DNA of 64,000 nt from NCBI GenBank assembly GCA_030018495.1, contig JASEFS010000007.1:1-64000 (forward strand), given 5' to 3'. The notes beneath the pieces were generated by a model, which saw only the letters and a list, made by a program, of their open reading frames with translations, searched no databases and was not told the origin of the DNA. This DNA is from Deltaproteobacteria bacterium. GTDB lineage: Bacteria > Desulfobacterota > Desulfobaccia > Desulfobaccales > 0-14-0-80-60-11. A program made the position numbers and the translations under genes. This document shows positions 1 through 6,983 of this stretch, one piece after another; position 1 is the first letter of the stretch; every line of letters begins with the position of its first letter.

Positions 1-316
1 ACTTCTTGAAAAAGTTGTTGACCTCCCGCAGATACTTGTTGTGGGGGTCGACGTAAGTGTGGCGCAGCTCCTCCAGCCGCTTGTAAAGTTTCTTGGCCTG
101 GGCTCCCCATTCCGCGGCCAGGTCCCGCTCTTCGTCGTTCTGGACCACGGTCAGGGTCTTGGCCCGGGCCACCAGCAGCTTGACCTCCTGCTCAAACCGC
201 AGGACGTGGGCCAGCGCCCGCTGCGTGTCGAACTCTGCCGCCGGCAGGTCCGGCTCCACGATCTCCGGCTCCTGGGGCTGCGGTTCCAGGGCCGCGGCGA
301 AATCAATCTCGGTCAT
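1..316 (-). CDS. Phage-type coiled-coil protein, C-terminus outside window
   Basis: Reading the minus strand from an ATG at 316 gives an open frame that runs off the left edge. The start has acidic, proline-rich sequence, then a long charged helical region rich in Lys/Glu/Leu ending near the edge in a segment of the type ELRHTYVDPHNKYLREVNNFF. Proteins with this layout often sit beside phage single-strand annealing proteins and exonucleases, and the next gene is a nuclease, so a role in phage recombination is an inference only. It overlaps the upstream nuclease gene by 14 bases, suggesting co-translation. Function unknown. Confidence 0.6.
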   Translation of the reverse strand, partial: MTEIDFAAALEPQPQEPEIVEPDLPAAEFDTQRALAHVLRFEQEVKLLVARAKTLTVVQNDEERDLAAEWGAQAKKLYKRLEELRHTYVDPHNKYLREVNNFFKK

Positions 317-845
317 GGAAAAACCTCCAGCAATTCAAAGCTGACAGAAAGACGTTGAAGTCTTGAAGGACCGTCTTGGTATATTCCTCCAGGATGGGCG
401 GGCGGCCCGACGGCGACAGCCTGAGAACGCCCGCCCGCTCGATGTCGTGTCCGGCTTTGCGGGCGAGGTGGCGGTAGGCGGACACTTGCGCGCGCCAGGC
501 CGGGGAGGCGGCCCGGGGGGTCTTCAGGTCCCAGACCGACGGCCGGGCGTCCCCCCGGAGCGTGACGACCAGGTCCGGCTCCCCGGTGAAGCGCAGGACT
601 TGGCACACCAGCCGCTCTTCCACCAGCCAGACCCTTTCCACGTACGCGTCGAACCAGCCCTTGAACGACGCGAAGTAGCCGGCGCACTCCGGCGCCACCT
701 CGTCCACCCAAAGCCCCCGCGCGTACAACGCGCAGACCCGGTGCACTTCGTCGCCCCGCTCCGCGGCCGCGTCCAGAACCCCGGGCGAGACCCGGGAGAA
801 GTCGGCGAACGGGGCCAGCACCGTCGTCACGCTCGGGAAATTCAC
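303..845 (-). CDS. PD-(D/E)XK nuclease of the RecB/Cas4-like type
   Basis: The 180-aa product carries a GEPDLVVTL segment followed about 15 residues later by VWDLKTP, then QVSAYRHLA. This is the order of the D, (D/E)XK and QxxxY motifs of RecB/Cas4-like nucleases (PDDEXK_1 family). In phages such small nucleases pair with annealing proteins for recombination or end processing. It overlaps the downstream gene by 14 bases and follows the 857-1306 gene by 11 bases, so it is part of a minus-strand early operon. Family assignment is fairly sure; the biological substrate is unknown. Confidence 0.7.
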   Translation of the reverse strand: MNFPSVTTVLAPFADFSRVSPGVLDAAAERGDEVHRVCALYARGLWVDEVAPECAGYFASFKGWFDAYVERVWLVEERLVCQVLRFTGEPDLVVTLRGDARPSVWDLKTPRAASPAWRAQVSAYRHLARKAGHDIERAGVLRLSPSGRPPILEEYTKTVLQDFNVFLSALNCWRFFHDRD

Positions 846-856
846 GGGCCTTCACC

Positions 857-1306
857 TTATGAAGCGAACAGGTTCCTCAGCAGGCCCAAAAGTTGCTCTT
901 CCTCCTGCGCCTCCGGTTTTTTCCTGCCTGCCAAAGCCGCGGTGCCGTCCAGTTGGACGAGTTTCAGCATGCGGTACTGCGGCCAGGCTGCGTGCATCGC
1001 TCCCCAGAAAACGCTCTTCAGCCCCCTGGCCAGCTTGAGAAGGCCGTTGATGTCGCCCAGGCGGAGGGCGAACTGGTTTTCTTCCACATACTTGAGCAGG
1101 CGGGAGGCGAGCCGATGGGTTTCCCACAGGTCCGGGTAGGTGTTCGGCAGCCACCGGCAGAGGATGTCGTCGCCGGGTTTGCTCTCCGCAGGGAGGTCGG
1201 GCTCGGGCAGGTCGGACTCGCTCAGCCCGAGGTGCCGAAGCAGCTTTTCGAAATATTCGCGGTTAACCTTGCCTTGCTCCGTTTGGCCTTCAAAATGATC
1301 CGTCAT
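857..1306 (-). CDS. Hypothetical phage protein (149 aa)
   Basis: Start chosen at the ATG at 1306, preceded by a strong AAGGAGG six bases upstream. The protein is acidic at the N-terminus and then predicted helical, with clusters of Leu and charged residues; no catalytic motif is visible. Its place between the nuclease gene and small hypotheticals, all on the minus strand with tight spacing, marks it as part of a phage early operon. Function not recognised. Confidence 0.6.
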   Translation of the reverse strand: MTDHFEGQTEQGKVNREYFEKLLRHLGLSESDLPEPDLPAESKPGDDILCRWLPNTYPDLWETHRLASRLLKYVEENQFALRLGDINGLLKLARGLKSVFWGAMHAAWPQYRMLKLVQLDGTAALAGRKKPEAQEEEQLLGLLRNLFAS

Positions 1307-1331
1307 ACTGCCTCCTTTTGAGTGGTTTGGT

Positions 1332-1511
1332 TTACTTCTCCGGCTTCACTTCCTTGACGGTGATGCCCGTCAGGTTGTCCTCGATGATGGCGTTTTCCGG
1401 GGTCAGGGGGAGCTTCCCGGCCAGAAAGTCCGCCTTCAGCTGGGCGGGGTCGGGGTAGGTGAAGGGGCCGTAAATCGACTTGAACTTCACTTCCACGGCA
1501 AAGTCGGGCAT
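1332..1511 (-). CDS. Small hypothetical protein (59 aa)
   Basis: A short minus-strand frame from the ATG at 1511 with a GGAGG ribosome site about seven bases upstream. The product begins MPDFAVEVKFKS and ends in a charged KEVKPEK tail; it contains a TYPDPAQLKADF segment. It is too short for a domain call. Tight spacing to both neighbours (20 and 17 bases) and matching codon use support it as real. Confidence 0.55.
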   Translation of the reverse strand: MPDFAVEVKFKSIYGPFTYPDPAQLKADFLAGKLPLTPENAIIEDNLTGITVKEVKPEK

Positions 1512-1528
1512 GGTTTGCCTCCTTTCGG

Positions 1529-2140
1529 TTATTGGGCGGCAGCGTAGGGCAGGCCCTGCTGCCGTTCGTCCTCGATTACCTTGACCGGGGTGATGCCCCG
1601 GTCGATGAGCCTTTGGAGTTGCTCCGGGGTTTCATCGCCCCGCACCACGTATTCCACCCGCTCCGGACGGAAAATGTAGAAGACACCGGGGGCGTATTCG
1701 GTCTCGGGGTTGGAGATGAACACGGCCTTGCGGTGGGCCAGCAGCACCCAGGTCTCGCCGGGAACGAATCCCATGGGCAAAGCCGGGATGCGCCGGGAGA
1801 CGCCCATCTCCCTCGCCTCCCGGTTGAAGTCCGCCGGCGTGGGGTAGAACTTCTCCCCCACCCACAGGAGGCCGGCCCGCCCTAATTTCCTGGGCGCGGC
1901 CAGGGGACAGGAAGTCACCGTATCGCTGGTGCAGGGGTTGGCATAGGGAAACAGGCCCCCGACATCCACCCAGGTCCAGCCCCGGGCCGGCTTGATGCCG
2001 GCGCTGCAGGTCGGGCAAACGGTCAGGGGCAGGGGCAGCCGGCAGCACTCCGCCGCCGGGCCGTCCGAAACCAGGTACAGGCCGCCGGGCTTGCGGAAGC
2101 CGCAGCCCCGCCGCTTTTCATGGCGAGTTTCCACTTTCAT
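1529..2140 (-). CDS. Hypothetical cysteine-containing phage protein (203 aa)
   Basis: The frame is open to 2281, but the ATG at 2140 with GGAGG six bases upstream is the better start; the longer form would overlap the 2164-2361 gene. The N-terminal third contains several cysteines including a VCPTCSAG knuckle, suggesting metal binding. The C-terminal half looks like a mixed alpha/beta domain. No known family recognised. Confidence 0.6.
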   Translation of the reverse strand: MKVETRHEKRRGCGFRKPGGLYLVSDGPAAECCRLPLPLTVCPTCSAGIKPARGWTWVDVGGLFPYANPCTSDTVTSCPLAAPRKLGRAGLLWVGEKFYPTPADFNREAREMGVSRRIPALPMGFVPGETWVLLAHRKAVFISNPETEYAPGVFYIFRPERVEYVVRGDETPEQLQRLIDRGITPVKVIEDERQQGLPYAAAQ

Positions 2141-2163
2141 CTTTTCCTCCGGGTTTTTGGTGC

Positions 2164-2361
2164 TCAGCCGGTCTGGGCCGGAAGGTCGAAAGCGTTGATC
2201 TCCTGCACAACGCCTTCGGCACAATCCGGGCAAATTGTGTGGGAGGCGGGCTCCCGCCCCTCCGCCATGGTTTTCTGGCACCAGGCGCAGATCCGCTTGA
2301 TGCCGTCGCCGGGCACCATTTCTTTTTCTCCGCGTTCGTTCCAGGTCTTTTCCAGCCTCAT
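2164..2361 (-). CDS. Small zinc-ribbon protein (65 aa)
   Basis: The sequence has CAWCQK and, about 15 residues later, CPDCAEG: two CxxC knuckles typical of a small zinc ribbon. Two starts are possible, the ATG at 2361 (GGAGG ten bases upstream) and the ATG at 2319 (GGAG eight bases upstream). Such proteins are common in phage early operons and may bind DNA, RNA or a host protein; no specific role can be given. Confidence 0.6.
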   Translation of the reverse strand: MRLEKTWNERGEKEMVPGDGIKRICAWCQKTMAEGREPASHTICPDCAEGVVQEINAFDLPAQTG

Positions 2362-2388
2362 GGCTGAAAGCCTCCGAGGCGCGGCAAG

Positions 2389-2691
2389 CTAAAGCTCATG
2401 CAGCGCCTTCAACACCTTTTCCAGGACGGTGGATGTCCCCTCCAGCCGGACCGCCAGCCCGTGAATCCAGTCTGCCCTCTCCCTGATCAGCGGAACAGGG
2501 GAAGAAAGGGTCGGCCTGTCAATCTGCCTCTCATCTGCTGGCGGCGGCGGCTCCGGAGGCAAGCGAAGCATCGATTGGACCGCCTCCGAAAGCTCCTCCA
2601 GCCTGGCGACCAGCCGATCGATGCGGCCGATCGCCGCAGGCAGAAGTTGGGACGGTTCTGCCGCTTCTCCCATTGCTCTCAGTCGTTCCAT
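2389..2691 (-). CDS. Coiled-coil hypothetical protein (100 aa)
   Basis: Start chosen at the ATG at 2691 because AAGGAGG lies four bases upstream; the frame continues to 2730 without a ribosome site. Two helical segments with regular Leu/Glu spacing are separated by a Pro-rich linker (PPEPPPPADE). The shape suggests a structural or adaptor protein. Function unknown. Confidence 0.55.
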   Translation of the reverse strand: MERLRAMGEAAEPSQLLPAAIGRIDRLVARLEELSEAVQSMLRLPPEPPPPADERQIDRPTLSSPVPLIRERADWIHGLAVRLEGTSTVLEKVLKALHEL

Positions 2692-2758
2692 AAAAACCTC
2701 CTTCATGGTTGGATTACTGTTTCCGGCCAAGCCGGTTAAGGCCTGGCACCGCAGCCCT

Positions 2759-2977
2759 TCAGCCGCAAAAGGGGCAGCTGGCGTCTTTCTGGTTTTTTGG
2801 AAAGAACACGAGTCCGCATTTTGTGCATTCCTTGGGGTAGCCGCCCAGGTTGGCGTCCTTGCCTTGCGGCCGCTTTTCTTTCCCCATGGCTCCTTCCCGG
2901 TTGAGGAGACTCCAGGGTTCCCTCAGGCATCCATGAAACACGTGCTTGGCAAGCTTGAAATAGGCGATTACGTCCAT
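2759..2977 (-). CDS. Small protein with C-terminal zinc ribbon (72 aa)
   Basis: Start at the ATG at 2977 with GGAGG seven bases upstream. The C-terminus carries CTKCGLVFF ... CPFCG, a paired CxxC zinc ribbon; the N-terminal part is basic. It is the first gene of the minus-strand operon and lies just behind a terminator-like hairpin at 2993-3041. Function unknown. Confidence 0.55.
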   Translation of the reverse strand: MDVIAYFKLAKHVFHGCLREPWSLLNREGAMGKEKRPQGKDANLGGYPKECTKCGLVFFPKNQKDASCPFCG

Positions 2978-2992
2978 GGCAAAACCTCCGAA

Positions 2993-3041
2993 CAAAAAGC
3001 ACCCCTCTCCCAAGCCGTCTCCCGTGCTGGAAGAGGGGTGC
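2993..3041 (-). terminator. Terminator-like hairpin in operon leader
   Basis: A perfect 10-bp inverted repeat (GCACCCCTCT at 2999-3008, AGAGGGGTGC at 3032-3041) is followed on the minus strand by a T5 run. It sits immediately before the ribosome site of the first gene of the minus-strand operon, so it ends an upstream transcript or attenuates the operon. Confidence 0.6.
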
Positions 3042-3314
3042 GTCCCACATCGCCCCCGGCCAAACCGCGGGCCAGCCATGGGAAACCGGCCCGTTCTTCG
3101 CTCCGCCGAAAAATGGACGAGGCCGGGGAAGGGTTAGGCCCCCTGCAGGCGGGATGGCCTCGCCGGGCCTCCGGCGGAGCTACTCTATCGGGGAGGGGCG
3201 CCCCCGGGAGGATATGAGGCCCGCGAAAATGCGGTGGGAAAGAAAAAAATCCCCGCCCAGGATTGACCTGAACAGGGACACTTTGGGGACGGTTTACGGA
3301 CGGTGTACGGACGC
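3042..3314. other. Non-coding gap with short direct repeats
   Basis: No convincing gene is present. The stretch includes a GC-rich hairpin (CGCCGG/CCGGCG around 3161-3176) and, at about 3287-3313, three near-tandem copies of a GGACGGTNTAC-type unit. It separates the phage-type operon from tRNA-Pro and may hold the promoter of that operon or the edge of the element. Confidence 0.4.
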
Positions 3315-3345
3315 AAAAAAAGCCGCACTTTACTAAAGCGCGGCT
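3315..3345 (-). terminator. Rho-independent terminator of tRNA-Pro
   Basis: Read on the minus strand, AGCCGC and GCGGCT (3321-3326 and 3340-3345) form a stem extended by CTTT/AAAG around a 3-nt loop, followed by seven T residues. It lies about 20 bases beyond the tRNA-Pro 3' end and so ends that transcript. Confidence 0.75.
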
Positions 3346-3365
3346 AATGAATACAATGAGTTGGC

Positions 3366-3442
3366 TGGTCGGGACGACTGGATTTGAACCAGCGACCCCA
3401 GCGTCCCGAACGCTGTGCTCTACCAGGCTGAGCCACGTCCCG
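3366..3442 (-). tRNA. tRNA-Pro (anticodon CGG)
   Basis: Minus-strand cloverleaf of 77 nt. The acceptor strands CGGGACG and CGTCCCG pair perfectly, the anticodon stem CAGCG/CGCTG encloses loop TTCGGGA, giving anticodon CGG (Pro). The T-arm GCTGGTTCAAATCCAGT is normal and CCA is encoded. Phage-type genes begin about 400 bp beyond its 3' end, so it could be the integration target of the left-hand element, although no att repeat is visible in the window. Confidence 0.95.
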
Positions 3443-3538
3443 ACACATCATAATTTACCCAAAAGGGATGATTTGGGCAATATTAAATTGGCGGAATCCG
3501 CAGGTTAACATGCCGACCTCCCCCGCCGTCATTTATTT

Positions 3539-5194
3539 ATGATACCAAAAACCCAAAACCGAAAACCAAAAACCATTCTAGCCTTGTTGCTGGCATGGCT
3601 CATTCTGGCAGGGTTTGGCTGCAAGTCTCCTGAGGCAGAGAAGACCTATGGTGGTCCCGACACCGGGCCGGCTTATGGGGACATATTTATGGACGCCAGC
3701 ATCGGCGACGCCAGCACGCTTTTGCCGCCGTTGGCCAGCGACTCCGCCTCCCACAGCGTGGCCTCCTTGATTTACAACGGCCTGGTAAAATACGATGCCG
3801 ACCTCAACCTGGTAGGCGACTTGGCCGAGAGTTGGGAGATTTCACCGGACGGCCTGACCATCACTTTCAAATTGAAAAAAGAGGTCAAGTGGCACGACGG
3901 CCGGCCTTTTACAGCCAAAGATTGTCTTTTTACCTATCAGGTGATGGTTGATCCCAAGACCCCCACCGCATATTCCGGGGATTACCTCCAGGTGAAGAAG
4001 GCAGAAGCGCTGGATGACTTTACCTTTCAAGTGACTTATCCCAAGCCCTTCGCTCCGGCCCTGGGGACCTGGGGGCTGGCCATGCTGCCCCGGCACCTTC
4101 TGGAGGGCAAGGACATCACCCAATCGCCTTTGGGGCGGCATCCCATCGGCACCGGCCCCTTTAAATTCAAGGAGTGGCACACGGGCGACCGCATCGTGCT
4201 CACCTATAATCCCGACTATTTCGAGGGCCGGCCCTATCTTAACGGCTACATCTACCGGGTTATTCCGGATCAGGCCACCATGTTCATGGAGCTGAAGGCC
4301 GGCAACATCGACCGCATGGGCCTGAATCCCCTGCAATACATCAGGCAGACGGCTTATCCCAAGTTCCAGCGGCTGTTCAATAAATACAAATACGTTTCCT
4401 TTTCTTATGTGTATTTGGGCTACAACCTGGAAGACCGCCGTTTTGCCGACAAACGGGTGCGCCAGGCCCTGACCCATGCCATCAACAAGCAGGAAATCGT
4501 GGAGGGGGTGCTCATGGGGCTGGGGCAGGAGGCCACGGGGCCGTACAAGCCGGGCACGTGGTTTTACAATCCGGATGTGCCCAAATTTCCCTATGACCCC
4601 GACAAGGCCCGGGCTTTGCTGGCCGAAGCGGGGTGGCGGCCGAACCCGGAGGGCATCCTGGAAAAAGACGGGCGCCCCTTTGAATTCACCATTCTCACCA
4701 ACCAGGGGAACGAAATCAGGGCCCGGAGCGCGGAGATTATCCAGCGGCGTCTGCGGGATGTGGGCATTGTAGTGAAGATCCGCATCGTGGAATGGGCCGC
4801 GTTCATCAAGGAATTCATCAACAAGGGGCGCTTTGAGGCGGTGCTGCTGGGCTGGACCACCGGCCAGGATCCGGATTTATACGATATCTGGCATTCCTCC
4901 AAGACCAAGGAGGGAGAGCTCAACTTTATCCATTACAACAATCCGCTGGTGGACCGGCTGCTGGAGGAGGGCCGCCACACCTTTGACCGGGAAAAGCGCA
5001 AAAAAGCTTACTTCAGATTGCAGGAGGTATTAGCCGAGGATCAGCCCTATACCTTTTTGTTTGTGCCCGATGCCCTGCCGGTCATACACAAGCGCTTCCG
5101 GGGCATCAAGCCGGCTCCCGCAGGCATAGACTACAATTTCTACAAATGGTACGTGCCCAAAGGCGAACAGAAATATGTGATCTCGCCCTACTAA
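3539..5194 (+). CDS. Peptide ABC transporter substrate-binding lipoprotein (SBP_bac_5)
   Basis: The 551-aa product begins with a basic N-region and a hydrophobic stretch ending in a lipobox (LAGFGC), so it should be lipid-anchored outside the inner membrane. The rest matches the family-5 extracellular solute-binding fold (DppA/OppA type) along its length: a VASLIYNGLVKYD segment near residue 80, LAESWEISPDGLTITF, VKWHDGRPFTAKD, and HPIGTGPFKFKEW near residue 200. No permease or ATPase genes are adjacent, so its transporter is encoded elsewhere. Substrate probably peptides, though the family also binds nickel, heme and sugars. Confidence 0.88.
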   Translation: MIPKTQNRKPKTILALLLAWLILAGFGCKSPEAEKTYGGPDTGPAYGDIFMDASIGDASTLLPPLASDSASHSVASLIYNGLVKYDADLNLVGDLAESWEISPDGLTITFKLKKEVKWHDGRPFTAKDCLFTYQVMVDPKTPTAYSGDYLQVKKAEALDDFTFQVTYPKPFAPALGTWGLAMLPRHLLEGKDITQSPLGRHPIGTGPFKFKEWHTGDRIVLTYNPDYFEGRPYLNGYIYRVIPDQATMFMELKAGNIDRMGLNPLQYIRQTAYPKFQRLFNKYKYVSFSYVYLGYNLEDRRFADKRVRQALTHAINKQEIVEGVLMGLGQEATGPYKPGTWFYNPDVPKFPYDPDKARALLAEAGWRPNPEGILEKDGRPFEFTILTNQGNEIRARSAEIIQRRLRDVGIVVKIRIVEWAAFIKEFINKGRFEAVLLGWTTGQDPDLYDIWHSSKTKEGELNFIHYNNPLVDRLLEEGRHTFDREKRKKAYFRLQEVLAEDQPYTFLFVPDALPVIHKRFRGIKPAPAGIDYNFYKWYVPKGEQKYVISPY

Positions 5195-5247
5195 AAAAGA
5201 GGCGGGCCCGGAGGCCCACGGAGGAGCGCCTACCGACCTTTACGATT

Positions 5248-5580
5248 TCAGGTCTTCAGATCCAAATCTTCCACCAGCCGGTCAGCGAACGCCAGGATGA
5301 AGTCCCGCTGCTGGCGGGTGGCATAATCGATACAGGAGCAGCGCAGGGTCTTTTCGCTGCGTATGAGGAATTCAAAACGCACAAAGTCGTCCCCCAGCTC
5401 CACGGCAAAACGGAACGGGGCGCAGTCCCGGTGCTCAAACTGCTCGGGGCTGAGTAAATCCTCGCTGAAATCCACCCACCAGACGTCGGACAAACCGGAG
5501 GAATGGGCATGTTCCCCCAAATAGTCCCGGATGCGGGGGATGTCCTGGCGTCTGATTTCATCCAACATATATTGTCTCAT
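5248..5580 (-). CDS. Conserved hypothetical protein (110 aa)
   Basis: A compact 110-aa alpha/beta protein with no signal peptide. Notable segments are WWVDFSEDLLSP and FRFAVELGDDFVRFEFLIR, suggesting a beta-sheet core. It is transcribed convergently with the upstream lipoprotein gene and is followed by a 120-bp gap. No family recognised. Confidence 0.6.
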   Translation of the reverse strand: MRQYMLDEIRRQDIPRIRDYLGEHAHSSGLSDVWWVDFSEDLLSPEQFEHRDCAPFRFAVELGDDFVRFEFLIRSEKTLRCSCIDYATRQQRDFILAFADRLVEDLDLKT

Positions 5581-5698
5581 ATCAACTCTCTATTGTCGGC
5601 TTTTCGGCTAAGTTCTCGGCGTTAATATAAGCTGCGCCGCGACCTTTTTAGGTCGGGGTGCGGGGTCCCTCTTTTTTTACCCTAATTTAAATATTTCC

Positions 5699-6526
5699 TC
5701 AAGACGGCTTGGTGCGCCGGGGGATGGGCAGGTATTCCACCGTGGGAGTAGTGCGGGTGGGCTGGGGGAAATAACTCATGAGTTCCAGAATTTCCGTGGG
5801 CATGTCGGAAGTCACCGGCAGGCCCAATGATTTTGCCACTTCAAAGGTTATGGGAAAGTCGTGGGTCCAGTTGCCTTCGGACAGGAAGCCGGCCACTTCC
5901 CTGGCCTTGTCTTCGGGAAAATTGACGCTCAAAAGATCCTGGATGCTGTTCCGCACTTCGACAATGGCCATTTCGGCCTGGTCTGCCAGGATCAAGGTTT
6001 TGTCCTCCAGATGCTCCCGAGGCTTTTTCGAGACGGTCCTGAGCAGCGAGGCCGCGGGAAATTGGCCGATCTGGGGGTCCACCGGGCCCAGCACCGCGTG
6101 CTCGCACATGACGATCTCATCGGCTGCCAGGGCGATAAGGGTGCCGCCGCTCATGGCGTAATGTGGCACAAACACCGTAACCTTGCCCTGATGGCGGCTC
6201 AAGGCCCGGGCGATTTGCAGAGAAGGCAGCACCAATCCGCCGGGGGTATGGAGGATGAGATCCAGCGGCACTTCCGGGCCCGTGAGGTGAACAGCCCGGA
6301 TGACTTCTTCCGAGTCGTTGACGTCGATAAACCGGAAGATGGGAAAACCCAAAAGCCCCATGGTCTCCTGGCGATGCACCAAAAGAATGACCCGGGAGGA
6401 CCGCTTTTGCTCAAGTTTGGCGATCAGGCGCTTGCGGGAGAACTCCAGGGCCTTCTGCTTGAGGAAAGGCTGGAGCATAATGATTATGAGCAGAAACCAG
6501 AACAGGTCGGTGGCACCCATGTTCAA
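5699..6526 (-). CDS. Membrane-anchored SDH-family serine protease (Clp-fold)
   Basis: The 275-aa product has an N-terminal hydrophobic helix (about residues 7-20) and a ClpP/crotonase-like core. LILHTPGGLVLPSLQIARAL, HYAMSGGTLIALAADEIVM and HAVLGPVDPQIG match the SDH-type Clp-fold protease family (PF01972). The Ser in AMSGG is the likely nucleophile. It probably cleaves membrane proteins at the cytoplasmic membrane. Its start overlaps the end of the next upstream gene by 4 bases, so the two are co-translated. Confidence 0.8.
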   Translation of the reverse strand: MNMGATDLFWFLLIIIMLQPFLKQKALEFSRKRLIAKLEQKRSSRVILLVHRQETMGLLGFPIFRFIDVNDSEEVIRAVHLTGPEVPLDLILHTPGGLVLPSLQIARALSRHQGKVTVFVPHYAMSGGTLIALAADEIVMCEHAVLGPVDPQIGQFPAASLLRTVSKKPREHLEDKTLILADQAEMAIVEVRNSIQDLLSVNFPEDKAREVAGFLSEGNWTHDFPITFEVAKSLGLPVTSDMPTEILELMSYFPQPTRTTPTVEYLPIPRRTKPS

Positions 6527-6855
6527 TCCTCAACCGCCGGCGACCGGCTCAAGCCTGCGTCCACCGCGGCGAACGCCCAGACGGCCACAAGCAGCATGAA
6601 CGGCAGCCAAAACAAGGGGCGGGAAACCACGGAAAAAAGCAGCGGGCGGATAACCTCCCAGGTAAGGGGTTCGGGATAAAAAGCCGCGATGTATTCCTGA
6701 GAAAAATGAATCAATCCGGAAAGAAGGACAACACCCAACATGAGGTTGGCCAGCAAAATGAGAATAACCCCTTTCCGCCGGTCCTGCTTGTAGAGCTGAC
6801 CGAGGCCGGGAAAAACCAGGGCGGAAAGGAGAAAAGCCTTAATAGTAAAAGACAT
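6523..6855 (-). CDS. Small membrane protein, TM2/DUF5683-like
   Basis: A 110-aa protein with about three hydrophobic segments. It opens with ALVFPGLGQLYKQDRRKG, the PGLGQ-Y signature of small TM2-like/DUF5683 membrane proteins. It is the first gene of a two-gene unit with the SDH-family protease, coupled by a 4-base overlap, so it may help position the protease in the membrane; that link is inference. Confidence 0.65.
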   Translation of the reverse strand: MSFTIKAFLLSALVFPGLGQLYKQDRRKGVILILLANLMLGVVLLSGLIHFSQEYIAAFYPEPLTWEVIRPLLFSVVSRPLFWLPFMLLVAVWAFAAVDAGLSRSPAVED

Positions 6856-6926
6856 GGGCTAAATATATCCAAATGATGCTGGAGGGTCAATGGAGAACAG
6901 AATGAATTTCGGACGGGGCGAGTTTG

Positions 6927-6954
6927 TTGATTTTTTGGGCAAATGAGGTATGTT
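6927..6954 (+). promoter_or_regulatory. Putative sigma-70 promoter of the ileS operon
   Basis: TTGATT at 6927-6932 and TATGTT at 6949-6954 are spaced by 16 bases and lie about 30 bases ahead of the ileS start. Each matches the consensus at four of six positions. Confidence 0.4.
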
Positions 6955-6983
6955 AAAGCGTTGAGCCATGAGGGAGGCCGCGG

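Noticed and set aside
6855-6983. T-box or riboswitch ahead of ileS
   Set aside because: The leader is only about 30 nt after the putative promoter and shows no T-box sequence.
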